A stretch of 21,656 nt of DNA from Spirogloea muscicola. Lineage: Eukaryota; Streptophyta; Zygnematophyceae; Spirogloeales; Spirogloeaceae. Made by a program: the position numbers and the translations under genes. Location: contig WELB01000007.1 in NCBI GenBank assembly GCA_009602725.1, forward strand, positions 104,157 to 125,812, read 5' to 3'. Positions 1 to 14,792 of the stretch are shown piece after piece (within the stretch, counting starts at the first letter, position 1; each line of letters begins with the position of its first letter). The notes beneath the pieces were generated by a model. That model saw nothing but the letters and a program-made list of their open reading frames with translations, was not told the origin of the DNA and ran no database searches.

Positions 1-1398
1 GGCGAGCGCGCGCCTGGCGCCCGCCCTCACCCGGCTAGGTGGCCGCCGCCGGCGGGCAGGGCCGGGGGTGGCGGTGCGGGCCAGCGCCGGCAGCGAGTCC
101 AAGGAGGAGAAGGTGAGCGGCCAGCCAGGCCCGCCGCCGCCGCCGCCGCCTAACGGCAGCACTTCTGTAACGGTGGCTCGGAGTGGCTGCTGGCGATGCA
201 TAGCCTGGCCCCCTCCTCTTGTACATGGGTCTCGCCGTGGCCGATTACTGGCCTTAAATTATCCCTAACTACTTTGAGTCAATCTGTTGAGTCAATACAT
301 CGAGTCAACATTCACTCTTGATATACAAGTGTTGATGAGTCACTATCTCGAGTCAACATAATGAGTCAAAGTCTACGCGAGTCAACATTTACTCTTGATA
401 TTCAAGTGTCGTGAGTCAGTATGTCGAGTCAATAGATGGAGTCGAAATTTACTCTCTATATACACAAGTGTGGGATGTAGTAGTTGGCACTCGCTCCCTG
501 CTCCTTGAGCCTTGACCCTGGGCTCCATTGGCCGGTGGCAGGTGCCCTTTGGATACACCCGCAAGGACGTGATCCTCGTGGGCGTTGGCGTGCTCGTTGC
601 CGGCGTGGCGCTCAAGTACGGCCTTGAGGTACTCAACCACTCTCCTGCGCAGCAGCCGCAGTAATCGCTACCGCCGTCTTGTCAGACGTCAAGGCCGCAG
701 AGGCGGCCAAAGGGACCCACAACAGGCTCACTGCAGCCACCTTCCCCGACCATTGCAGCTGGCAGGCGTAGATTCCCTGCGAGCGGGCAACGTGGTGCAG
801 CTGCTGCTGGTGCTGTGCCTCATGCTTGGCTACACAGCGACATACGTCTTCCGCGTCGGCAACAAGGAGATGACGTATGTCAAGCAGCTGAAAGACTACG
901 AGGATAAGGTCATGCAGGTGTGTTGACGCCGCTGCCGCCGCTGCCCCTGCTGCTGCCACTGCTGCCGCATCCTCAGCCAGCTGTGCATGCGTGGAGGCAG
1001 CCAACGAGGAAGCGTCGTGTTGGCACGTTACTGACTGCTACCAGCTCAGAAGCAGCTCATCATAAGTCACCTAAGCTCACAGCTGAAGAACTTACCTAGG
1101 AGCTCCCAGATTTGGTCTTAGCTTATATGTCAGGTTGCAAGCAGCAGGCACACCTTAAGTGATGATAACCTGCGACACAATGTGATTTCCTAGAGCTGCC
1201 GGTGCAGCAACTGCAATGCTTTGTAGTTGCCTGGACCTGTGCATTTGACCGCTTCCATTTGTGGCACTCGCTGCCTGTCTGTGTGGTGGTGTCAAGCAGA
1301 AGCGACTGGAAGAGCTGCCAGAGGCGGAGCTTGAGGCGATGCTGGCGGAAATTGAGGAAGAGAAGCAGCGGCTGCGCGAGAAACGAAAGCAGCCATAG
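1..1398 (+). CDS. DUF3007 / DAC-like thylakoid protein (5' partial)
   Basis: Four exons: <2-112, 542-628, 759-917 and 1300-1398 (stop TAG 1396-1398), all junctions phase 0 with GT-AG borders; 151 residues are visible. Exon 1 is Ala/Arg-rich and ends in VRAS-like sequence, as in a plastid transit peptide; its start codon lies before the window. Residues about 47-64 (rich in V, G, L) and 77-96 (LLLVLCLMLGY) are two membrane segments. They are followed by FRVGNKEMTY, QLKDYEDKVMQ and a charged C-terminal helix beginning KRLEELPEAELEAML. This order matches the DUF3007 family of cyanobacteria and plastids. The Arabidopsis member DAC is needed for cytochrome b6f accumulation in thylakoids; carrying that role over to this gene is inference. 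The acceptor at 758 is preferred to that at 765, which would give an immediate stop. Family membership is confident, the exact role less so. Confidence 0.85.
131..150. repeat. (CCG)n microsatellite
   Basis: Twenty bases of pure CCG units just inside intron 1 of the DUF3007 gene, in the GC-rich 5' end of the gene. Confidence 0.9.
276..470. repeat. GAGTCA-based higher-order tandem repeat in intron 1
   Basis: GAGTCA or a close variant begins at 276, 289, 302, 336, 350, 363, 379, 413, 426 and 439. The spacing pattern (13, 13, about 34, 13-14, 13-16) repeats with a period of 76-77 bp: 302 pairs with 379, 336 with 413, 350 with 426 and 363 with 439. Each long step carries an imperfect inverted repeat, CTTGATATACAAG at about 317. 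Five of the units read TGAGTCA, the AP-1/GCN4 bZIP half-palindrome. The array sits wholly inside the 429-bp intron 1 of the DUF3007 gene. Confidence 0.85.
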
Positions 1399-2279
1399 CC
1401 GCTGCAGCCGCCGCAGCATCTAGAATCTTGCCTTGCCGGCCAGCTTCACCACCACAGTGACGGTGGCCCTTTCCCTGCTAAGTCTTGCCTGCGGCATGCA
1501 CAGATTCAACGACTCCACTTCAAATACTCATCATGTATTCTATCCCAACTAGAAAATCACAATCAGTGCTCGAAATGCTGAACAAGATCTGCCGCCAGGC
1601 GTGCAGTCCACTTAGAGCGTGCTAGACCGCAATGAGCTCGGTCTCCCCAATCTTGCATGCTCCACTGGGTCCTCGAGATCTTGCCAGTGGCTCCTTAAGG
1701 AGTGCTGCAAGTTATGCGAGGCTACTTGCCTAGGTTAGCTGGACTTGTCGGCGGACTCCATGTGTCAGCACTCATGCATGTCATCGTTCCTAGGTGTTGA
1801 CAACGGTGTCCAGCGAACACCCAGAATCACCCAAAACGGCCCCCAGACTGTCGACCCACATACCAAAACCTTCACAACCAGATCTTGACTTGCGCTCATG
1901 TGCTCCCATGTATTCCGGCTCATGGGATGATAGTGAGGAACCAGGCTCTGTGCAGCTAGCCTGAGGCCTCAGAAGGTCATTTTACGCTCGCTGATGTGAG
2001 AAGGGGGCCTGCTCTGCTGGATGCAGGCCGTGGCCTGCGGCTGAGACCTACCGTGCCAAGAGCCTCTACTCTCAACATGTCTTTGCGAGAGAGAAGGCGC
2101 GCGGTGCGCATGAAATTGAAAGGGATGCCAATTCTAGCCTTACAAATGTCCTGTTAACTGGGTAATGAGCTTAGCTTTGCGAAGCTTTGCTTGTAATGCC
2201 CACAAGTCTTACATCAAAGTAGCAAGTCCCTTTCCTTGGTCGATGAAAGAGTTTGAGTCTTCTCAAGCTACACCTACGT
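1399..2279. other. Intergenic, 3' side of the DUF3007 gene
   Basis: No coding region with family likeness, splice-consistent exon or RNA gene is visible on either strand. A TGTAA word, the usual chlorophyte polyadenylation signal, occurs only at 2192-2196, about 800 bases after the stop, so the transcript end cannot be placed. Confidence 0.5.
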
Positions 2280-2510
2280 CGTGCTCTCTGTCTGGTGGGG
2301 ACTGCTTTCCGGCGGCTAGTCTTTCTGACTTGCGGCTGTCAACTAGAGGTTGAAGAAATTTTATTCTACATGGTACTTGCTTAATTATCCTCAATGGGCG
2401 AGCTCTTTCTTCTTAATTATGTGTTCCAGCGCTTTCCGGCCCCTTCGGACCTCGTCAGAATTCTGGGCTGGCTTTTCACAGCCCAGAGGTGCCCATTTCT
2501 CTTGGGAACA
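2280..2510 (+). mobile_element. 3' end of a degenerate retroelement (copy A)
   Basis: A short coding end finishes near 2353 with SLSDLRLSTRG, resembling SISDLRLLRRG at the end of copy B (9597). A non-coding tail follows. It includes a 15-mer at 2389-2403 (CCTCAATGGGCGAGC) that also occurs at 9709-9723, a CCCTTC-GACCT block, and a perfect 9-bp hairpin (2462-2470 with 2479-2487, 8-nt loop). A shared coding end plus a shared structured tail is typical of the 3' end of a non-LTR (LINE-like) element, but I cannot fix the family. It looks broken and 5'-truncated. Confidence 0.6.
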
Positions 2511-2950
2511 CCATAACAAATGTGACATGTTGGTTGCCCGCAGCTTCAAAAAGGAAACACACTGAGCCCGTGACGATCTCTCACCAGTACACAGCGCACA
2601 GTGTGATGAGCTGAATCTGATCCTATCAGCAGCAAAGCTATTCGCAACAATGTGCATCTTTCAGGAAACGGAGTGTGTATTAGTGATGTACTTGGCCACG
2701 TACAAAAAGCAAGCACAGTAACAGATATGCATCACCTGCTGCTAAGCCCGCTCACGAACCACGAGTCAGCACATAGAGTTCGCTCAGGTCCAGGAGCATG
2801 GATCCTGGAGGCTGAGACTTGGCAGTGAAGCAGCAAGTGAAGCACGACTACGAAGCGCCGAGCTTCCGGCCACTGATCGCTGCCGGCAACTCCGCGTCGG
2901 CTCTCGAGGTTGTTGCCGCTTCTCCTGGCTCTCGGTCTCGACGGCGCCTG
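2511..2950. other. Upstream region of the YchJ-like gene
   Basis: No gene is seen. From about 2816 the sequence becomes GC- and CpG-rich. It is open in frame with the downstream exon, but the frame has a stop at 2813-2815 and no ATG before 2951, so it is read as 5' UTR or promoter. An upstream exon spliced into it cannot be excluded. Confidence 0.5.
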
Positions 2951-4880
2951 ATGGTGGCGCCGGCATTGGCAGCGGTGCCTGCTGTGTGGCCAGTGCGGCA
3001 ATGGGCTCCATTGGGATTTTGGCGGAGGCTGGGAGGTGACGGCTGCTTCAGTACACCTGTACTGCGGAAGCTCCATCGTTGCGTGGTTGGCGGAACATCG
3101 CTAGCTGCTGTGCCACTGCAGCAGTCCCAGCAGCGCCCACAAGGCAAAACTGCGACTGCCGCCGCCAAGGGAAAGGGCTTCGGCGAGCTCCTGCGGCAGC
3201 GCAGAAGGGCGGAGGACGGCGGCGTCGGCGTCGGCGAGGGGTCCACTGGCGAGGCGGTGGCAGCGGCGGCGTCAGCCAAGGGCGAGGAGGGCAGCAGGCC
3301 CTGCCCCTGCGGTGGCGGCGCCGAGAGGCTGGCGTATGACCAATGCTGCCGGCGCTTCCACGGTGGCGCTGTCGAGCCGGACGCCCTCACCCTCATGAGT
3401 GAGAGCTGCCAGCTGCATGCACGTCATTGTTGTATACGACCTCTACGTATGAATGAGCTACTTTGGGGAGTTGACATGTACTTCGGCTGAGTCTGAGTCT
3501 CATTGGCTTATGCCTTGCAGCCAGAATAACCAGATATAATAGCCATATTGGACATATAAGGAACTTTGAGGAGGATCTGTTAAGTCTAAAGTTTGTCGCG
3601 TAGACCAGACTTTTATGAACAGCTATGGGAGAAGCCCTGCGGCTACAGAGAGTAAAGTAGTCAGTCCCCAACGCTCGTCAGTGCAATCTGCAATCAGCAG
3701 CCTCGAGGGTCATTACGGGATTAAACTAAAGTGTAGCTCATTGCAGCTCGTGGCAGACGGTGTCTGCATGAGTTGCCATCACTGTATCCGGCCAGCTGTC
3801 AAGCAGACCTTCTTTCAGACGGCGGAGTCTTTGACTTCACCTGTGCTGCTGCGGACTGATTGTGGTCATGAACCCTGACAAGCTCTTGGGGCTGCTGGCG
3901 CCGGCGGCAGAGGCCAGGTACTCGGCGTACGCCAAGGGCGTTGTGCCATACATTGTGCGCACGACGCACCCCGACAACCCCGATGTTGCAGGTTCGGCAC
4001 CAGCCTCAATCACCATTTCTAGCTTCCCTTGTTTCAGATACCCCTTCCTTCGGGTACCGCCATTACCAGTGGGCAGACCAGAGGGCGAGCTGAGATGTGT
4101 CCCCCAGTCCCTGTGCTGGCACGATCATGCATCTCCTAGTAATGTGGATGTTGCCAGTCCCATGGTGCTGAAGACGGCAACCCTTAGTGCAGAGCGTGGT
4201 GGGAGCCTGGCGGCAGACGCTGAGACAACATGCAAGCAACTGGTTTTCAAGCGCCTTGAGATACGAGACCATACCCTGACGCCCACAAGCGCGGACGAGG
4301 TCGTCCCCTGCCTCACTGCCTGTAGCTTGCTGCCCTCTGTACGCCATTCAGCGCAGGAGCTGTACTGGCTGGGCTGTCATTCATATCAAATAACATTCTC
4401 TAGGTTGCTGGCATCTTCCAACTTATCTAGCTCAATTGGGGAATCCTTGCTCGCCAGTCACGCCCAATTGAGGTCCTACCAATGTCAAGCCTGACTGCTG
4501 TATCCCGTCAACACTTAGCCACCTGGATGTCAGTGGGCTTTGACTGCCGCCTTAAATGTCTCTTACTTGTTGCATGGTTGTCAAGATCACATCTCTGGTC
4601 ATAGAGCAGTTTGCCGTTTTCATGCAGCTCCGTGTAGCCCCTCCTGCAGGACTTCGTGTCCTTCCGAGTGACCTACTCCATGACCAAAGTTGGGAAGCGT
4701 GGCGAGGACAAAGTCCTGGTAGAAACAAGCAAATTCCTGAGAAGCGAAGGTCGGTGGCTTTACCGGGAGAAGCTCACTACAGATATCACCTCCGACAAGG
4801 GGTGGGAGAATGCCATCTGGATGCAGGATGAGCGCGCCCCCGGCAAGCAGGCAAGGACGTACAATCTGAAAACCAAATAA
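2951..4880 (+). CDS. UPF0225 / YchJ-like (SEC-C-related) protein, organelle-targeted
   Basis: Four exons: 2951-3398, 3911-3991, 4193-4299 and 4650-4880 (stop TAA 4878-4880), with introns in phases 1, 1 and 0; 288 residues. The first in-frame ATG (2951) gives an N terminus rich in Ala, Arg, Trp and Val with few acids, like a plastid or mitochondrial targeting peptide, then an Ala/Gly/Gln-rich linker. The YchJ domain begins near residue 117: CPCGGG (118-123), YDQCC (129-133), FHGG (136-139), LMKARYSAYAKG, THPDNPD, a TTCK...LEI stretch, then DFVSFRVTY and EGRWLY. The CPCG...QCC cysteines and the ARYSAYA and GRWLY segments are family hallmarks. Bacterial YchJ also has a C-terminal SEC-C motif; here the C terminus is Lys/Arg-rich without those cysteines. 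Molecular function is not established for the family; metal binding by the cysteines is inference. It converges on the OYE gene at 5569. Confidence 0.85.
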
Positions 4881-5568
4881 TATCATCTGCTTGCTTTTTG
4901 TCCTAGTTCCTTCTTGATGGAGAAAGACTCTTCCAGTAGAGGGCAATGGTTGTGATTGCAATTGTGTATACTGAACATCTCAGACTGCTGGGCTCTCACA
5001 AGACAAGGCATGTGGACCAGCTGCCCTGAGCTTCAAGGGGCCACTTCAAATATCTTTGCTGCCATGACAGCTATTCAGCATTCGCCTCAACTTGACTAGG
5101 CTAGCAAAGCAGTCTTCACCTACATTTAAGGCCATGTGAGCTCGGTTGGGTTACAATCATTGCTTGCCATTTCTACAAGCCGCTTATGGGAGTCCTTGGC
5201 AGACTTGCATGGGCTCGGCAACAGCCATCAGTCAGGTTCCTTACAAGCATTGCAGCAGGCTTGAAGAGACGAGGCTCTGTCCAGCCTATGGCATGCATAT
5301 TGCCTGTCGCAGGGCTCCACTTGGGTATAGATTGGAGCATAAGGATGGTACAGTGTGCAGGTCCAGTGACATGCCAATTCATAGCTGACTTTTGACATTT
5401 AATGAGCACAATCCAGGAACCTAGTCTCGAAATGCCTCAAGCTGTGAGGAACACCACCCAATCACTTAGTAGATAGACTAAGATGCCTCTTTACTTCAAC
5501 TCTTTGGGGGTTCTTCGGCAGTGGTCTTGTCGGCCAGGTCAAGCTTTACCCTCGTGATGCTCACAACT
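4881..5568. other. Convergent intergenic region
   Basis: This lies between the 3' ends of the YchJ-like gene (+) and the first OYE gene (-). No gene is seen. On the minus strand TGTAA words occur at 5241-5245 and 5151-5155, about 325 and 415 bases after the OYE stop, and could be its polyadenylation signals. A short repeat fragment lies at 4919-4961. Confidence 0.45.
4919..4961 (-). repeat. Fragment shared with 14563-14606
   Basis: Positions 4937-4957 and 14581-14601 agree at 18 of 21 bases (TAGAGGGC-ATGG-TGTGA-TG), and the similarity extends leftwards. On the reverse strand the 14.6-kb copy also resembles the tail of retroelement copy B, so this may be a decayed tail of the same family. Confidence 0.4.
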
Positions 5569-8209
<2,641 letters not shown>

Positions 8210-8599
8210 GGCTGCTGCAGCCTCTTGAGCTTCCTACACGCAAAGTGTGGGAGATGGCCTGCGCAGGCAAAGTGGCATAATACCAGCCTCATTAGAAATA
8301 AACTCCAGACTCGCATGCGAGATCGATGCATCACGACAGGTCAATCTCGCTCTGTTTATAAGAGTCGTCTTCCTCGCATTATTTTCCGTGTATTAGCTTC
8401 ACGAGGTTGCGATGAGTCAAGCAAGCAGCGTCACTGAACCATATAGCATGTCACGCAGAATCAGACTATCTTCTCTTGCATCGGCCTTTGACAAGATGTT
8501 TGCTGCATGTCAGCCCCTCTGTGCAGCTCGAGCTCGCGGCAGAAGGCATCGCCAGCCATGATCTCGAGTCGCTTATTCTCCTGACATATGAATCTCCTT
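8210..8599. other. 5' flank of OYE paralogue 1
   Basis: No independent gene is seen. On the minus strand, TTTGCGTGTAG just upstream of the start resembles a splice acceptor and opens an in-frame extension rich in Ala, Glu and Gln before Met1. The stretch may therefore be a 5' UTR intron linking the start exon to the GC-rich island at 8600-8790. Confidence 0.4.
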
Positions 8600-8790
8600 A
8601 CTGTGTCCGGAAACGAGGTGTTCAGCGGCAACCGCGGCAGCCCACCTGCTGCTGCTGCTGCACGCTCTGGCAGCGGACGGCGCGCCAGGCCACTATGGCG
8701 GCGGCGCAGCTGCGCGATCCCGCAGGCGCCGCCGCCGCCGCAGCCGCCGCTTGCTGCGCGCGACCGGCATGGCAGTGACGAGGAGCGCCG
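8600..8790. promoter_or_regulatory. CpG-rich island upstream of OYE paralogue 1
   Basis: A sharply bounded GC/CpG-rich block with GCC and CTG runs sits 390-580 bp upstream of the OYE start, in AT-richer surroundings. In paralogue 2 the matching upstream island carries the first coding exon. Here the only minus-strand ATG (8770) opens a short Arg-rich frame of 25 codons with no usable donor, so a non-coding first exon or promoter is the safer reading. Confidence 0.45.
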
Positions 8791-8866
8791 CGGCGGCTGG
8801 TGGAATATCGGAAGGAAAAAGTGATCCTAACGAACGTGAAGGACACAAGGCGATGGCTTTGAGATT

Positions 8867-9128
8867 CTCTATGGGCGAGCACATTCTTTGAGAGGCCAGC
8901 CCGCCAAAGAAATGAACGAAGGAGCCGGATTGAAAGGTTCGATTCGACGTGATCCGAAAGTACAAAGGGAAGCACATCTAGAGACGTACATCATACTGGA
9001 AGGGACCTTTCTTCTTTCCTTGCACCTTACCCTCTGTTGTCATAGCCTCTCTAAATGTCACAGCACCTAACGGCCCTTATGATCTTGTCCATTCTTTCTG
9101 GGCTGGCTTTTTCACAGCCCCATGTGGA
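8867..9128 (+). mobile_element. Retroelement 3' tail (copy C)
   Basis: CTCTATGGGCGAGC at 8867-8880 resembles the 15-mer of copies A and B. The GGCCCTT-GATCTTGTCCATTCTTTC block at about 9072-9098 and the hairpin GGGCTG (9100-9105) / CAGCCC (9115-9120) match the tails of copies A and B. It ends almost at the point where copy B's coding remnant begins, which suggests two head-to-tail truncated insertions. Confidence 0.5.
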
Positions 9129-9760
9129 TGAGCTTACTGCTTTTAAGAGGTACTTAGTACCTGGCTTTTTTCTTAAAGAGGACCCATACGAACGCTCACA
9201 CCCAGCCCAGTGTGCCACCAAGGCTGGGTATGCGGTAGCCTGCGCCGCTCGGGCCAAGTAGCTCATATACGCGGATCACCCGCACGAAGACGACTTCTTC
9301 CCGCTCGCCATTCATACGCATCGGAGGATGGGCGCTCGGTGGCTCGAGCTGCTCAACCAGCTCTCACGTCACGCCATTGTCCGCCGCTTCCATGGGGAGC
9401 CGGTGGACTTCCATGCAGCCGGGTCGCTAGCGCAGGTGTCCCGCATGCGCTTGGCCGCCTCACTGCAGAGGTCTATGGCCCGCGAGGTGGACCTGCGTGC
9501 CAGCAGAGCCCTCGCTGCTGCCTCTGGCTCTGGCCAGGGGACCCGCTTCCAGGAACCCAGTATCTCTGACCTGAGGCTGCTTAGGAGGGGTTACTGAGTG
9601 CTTCGTAGCTGCTTAGTTTCTTTCTGTGCTTGTCTTTCTTAGTGCTTCCCCTGGCCCCTTCTCGTCCTTTGTTCATTCTTTTTTGGGCTGGCTTTCTCCA
9701 GCCCCTACCCTCAATGGGCGAGCCCTTCTTTCTACTTTGCCTGACCATTGTGGTGACACG
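9129..9760 (+). mobile_element. Degenerate retroelement: coding C-terminal remnant plus 3' tail (copy B)
   Basis: A GC-rich coding remnant runs to about 9597 and ends SISDLRLLRRGY. It contains DDFFPLAIHTHRRMG and a later RLAASLQRSMARE segment, a layout I associate with the C-terminal end of some algal/protist non-LTR retroelement polyproteins, though the family is not certain. An 88-nt spacer follows, then the hairpin GGGCTGG (9685-9691) / CCAGCCC (9698-9704) and the 15-mer at 9709-9723, as in copies A and C. No reverse-transcriptase core is present, so it is strongly 5'-truncated; it looks broken, with at least one break. Age cannot be judged from one window. Confidence 0.55.
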
Positions 9761-9920
9761 GCTTGGCCTCCGTTATAGATCACATGCACCGCCGCCAATG
9801 ATCGCAGAAGAAATGGAACGTGTGTTGAGTGGTGGAGGGGGCCTAAGTGGCCAAGTACTGAAGGCAAGCACATGAGTGATGGAGGGGGGGAAGAAGTGGA
9901 GTGCGGGAGGCCAAGTGGCA
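9761..9920. other. Spacer, nothing recognised
   Basis: Sequence between the tail of copy B and the G-box block. It is purine-rich near 9880 and I see no gene or motif in it. Confidence 0.4.
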
Positions 9921-9927
9921 GCTGGTG

Positions 9928-9935
9928 CCACGTGG
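9928..9935. promoter_or_regulatory. G-box-like palindrome CCACGTGG
   Basis: Perfect 8-bp palindrome with a CACGTG core, the binding type of plant/algal bHLH and bZIP factors. It lies 36 bp before the larger palindrome at 9972. Confidence 0.5.
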
Positions 9936-9971
9936 TGTAAAGGATATGCGCTCAGCCCATCTGCTAGCGAA

Positions 9972-9991
9972 AGGCGCCCACGTGGGCGCCT
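9972..9991. promoter_or_regulatory. Perfect 20-bp palindrome centred on a G-box
   Basis: AGGCGCCCAC followed directly by its exact reverse complement GTGGGCGCCT, with CACGTG at the centre and GGCGCC on both sides. It begins the first unit of the 95-bp tandem repeat. Confidence 0.7.
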
Positions 9992-10172
9992 CTGTGGCGC
10001 CTTCAGGGGGCCGTGACGTCAGGAAGATGGGTCAGCTTCAACGCCCGGCCTGACTCGTGACGTCCCGCTTCCTTACGTGGGCGCCTCTGGCGAGTGAAAG
10101 AGGACCGTGACGTCAGGCAGGGTGCGTCAGATTCAACGCCCGGCCTGACTCTTGACGTCACGCTTTCTAACA
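9979..10172. repeat. 95-bp tandem repeat (two units) with CRE/bZIP sites
   Basis: Unit 1 starts at 9979 (CACGTGGGCGCCTCTG) and unit 2 at 10074 (TACGTGGGCGCCTCTG). Both contain CCGTGACGTCAGG, then CAACGCCCGGCCTGACTC and TGACGTC. TGACGTCA is exact at 10014-10021, 10108-10115 and 10153-10160, and is TGACGTCC at 10058-10065. Duplicated blocks of full CRE palindromes look like an enhancer or promoter module. No host gene starts nearby: the nearest downstream + strand landmark is the TTTAAA at 10390. Confidence 0.7.
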
Positions 10173-10389
10173 GGGTCGCCAAAGGTCAAGCCTTGATTAA
10201 GTCAATACAGTTAGGCGCTTAAACAGGGTCGTAGAGTCAAGGCCTGGTTTCAGCCGGGGACTGACTGGAGAACGTCTTGCTTGCACCTAAGACCCGACCG
10301 CATGGTTGCCAGGTTGTGGGTGCGTTTCAGCACCCTGCAGGACGTTGCCAGAAACCCAGCCTGTTTGGTCAAAACGCACCCGTCGGAGC

Positions 10390-10395
10390 TTTAAA
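10390..10395 (+). promoter_or_regulatory. TATA-like TTTAAA
   Basis: GCTTTAAAGG lies about 220 bp downstream of the CRE repeats and about 120 bp before a copy of the retroelement 3' tail. It would suit the promoter of a short transcript running into that tail. This is inference from layout only. Confidence 0.3.
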
Positions 10396-10510
10396 GGTCT
10401 TGACAGGACGACGCTTCTCCGCCCTCTAGTCTTACTCCGATCTGCAACGCTGACTAGAAATCATTGAGCGTCCATTTGCTGGTGTTGCGTAAAGTTGTTT
10501 TGTGCATTTT

Positions 10511-10575
10511 GCCCTACGGGCCCTTTCAGACCTTGTTCATTATGTTGGCCTGGCCTCTCACGGCATTGCCTTACA
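10511..10575 (+). repeat. Solo retroelement-type 3' tail (copy D)
   Basis: CGGGCCCTTTCAGACCTTGTTCATTATGTTGG followed by GGCCTGGCCTCTCACGGC matches, block for block, the tails before and across the hairpins of copies A, B and C. The hairpin here is decayed. No coding end precedes it, so it may belong to a short non-autonomous element beginning with the CRE repeats. Confidence 0.45.
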
Positions 10576-11396
10576 TTGGAGGAGCTATGCTATAAATTTC
10601 TTTTGGCAGGTGGCATGGAGCCGCCCACGTAGGAGATTAGCGAGCGTCGGGCAATCAGTCCAGGCAGTCTGAACTCTCTTGCAACATAGCAGCTCGATGT
10701 CGAGGGTGAAGGACAATGTCCTGGTAAGTGGGTATGACCAAGCAACCTGTCCTACCTCCCGAGCTCTAATTCGAAAAAGCACGATGATCCGACAAACAGC
10801 TGAGCATGGCGCTTAGCAGTGCTGTTGCCATGTGGGATGTACATAAGATCTAAGGGTTCCAGTGAGGCATGACTTGCCGTTTGCCCTCGACTGATTGTTG
10901 ACGGGCCTGCGATTCAACCATGCTGAGTGTCACCAGAAGCTATACACAGTAGTGTTGCCTACCCGGAGAGCATACTGGCGGACCTGGTGCTAAACAGTGC
11001 ACTTACGTGGACATGTGAACTTGCAGGAGGGTACATTGATGGTCTTTGAACGTTCTGTCAGGTAACCTTGCTCATTTGTTACAATGAACGCAAGAATATG
11101 TACAATTAGTGCCTCCCAACCTCATGGTTTGAGGCCGCTTGACAATGTCATAAAGTGGAGATTCTACTACCCCAACACTCACTCCAACATCTGGAGTTGC
11201 ATATTGACCAAGTAGAAAATCTCATAGAAGTAAATAAGAGAAGTTGAGGCTAGACTATTCCTCAGGAGGGCCAGAAGATATGGGGCAATAAGGATGGCAT
11301 GAAGTATTGTCGTGCTATTCGGGGCAGCGGCGTTTATAGACATCCATCATGCTATTCTCTGGGCTGGTTCTCTTTGCCACGCAGAATGCTGAGACG
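10576..11396. other. 3' flank of OYE paralogue 2, no gene seen
   Basis: No gene is recognised. On the minus strand a TGTAA word (11089-11093) lies about 305 bases after the stop of OYE paralogue 2 and could be its polyadenylation signal. A TATAAAT at 10591 and a strong isolated + strand donor, CTG|GTAAGT near 10730, are present but nothing coding joins them. Confidence 0.45.
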
Positions 11397-14470
<3,074 letters not shown>

Positions 14471-14544
14471 CGAGAAGTTGTCGGGGGAGGAAGGACCTAG
14501 GCCCCAGGCCCAGGCCCTGCTAGAAGGGAAATGGAGTGTGTATT

Positions 14545-14650
14545 AAATGATGAAAGAAATAAGGAAAGGGGCTCGTCCTCTAGAGGGCGATGGCTGTGAG
14601 TGGCAAGCTTGGAAAGCGAGGCTACATGGCACGAAGCCCCATCCAAAGGT
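14545..14650 (-). repeat. Fragment resembling the retroelement tail family
   Basis: On the minus strand CAGCC....CCCTC.......CGAGCCC matches copy B's tail block by block with one gap, and pyrimidine-rich stretches flank it as in copies A and B. Part of it is also shared with 4919-4961. Assignment is tentative. Confidence 0.35.
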
Positions 14651-14792
14651 CGCTAAATAGAAAGAAGAAAGAAAGGATGAGAAGATTAATTTTCTAATTT
14701 TTCTCACTTTTCTTCTCAGTCTAGTTATTTGTTCCAGATGATGGAATAGCTTACCCGAAAGGGGGCGAAGGTTCTCCCCAGCAGGGCGCGGC

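Noticed and set aside
633-1004. Minus-strand Ala-rich frame
   Set aside because: It is antisense to DUF3007 exon 3 and a GCC/CTG-rich intron, without family likeness.
2848-3396. Minus-strand frame of 182 codons
   Set aside because: It mirrors exon 1 of the YchJ-like gene and has a Pro/Arg/Ser-rich composition typical of antisense GC-rich DNA.
10697-10735. ATG followed by a strong GTAAGT donor on the + strand
   Set aside because: It would be a nine-codon coding exon with no partner exon showing family likeness.
14680-14720. Excellent + strand splice acceptor (CTAAT, pyrimidine tract, CTCAG)
   Set aside because: All three frames after it close within a few dozen bases and no donor or coding exon fits; no + strand gene is visible.
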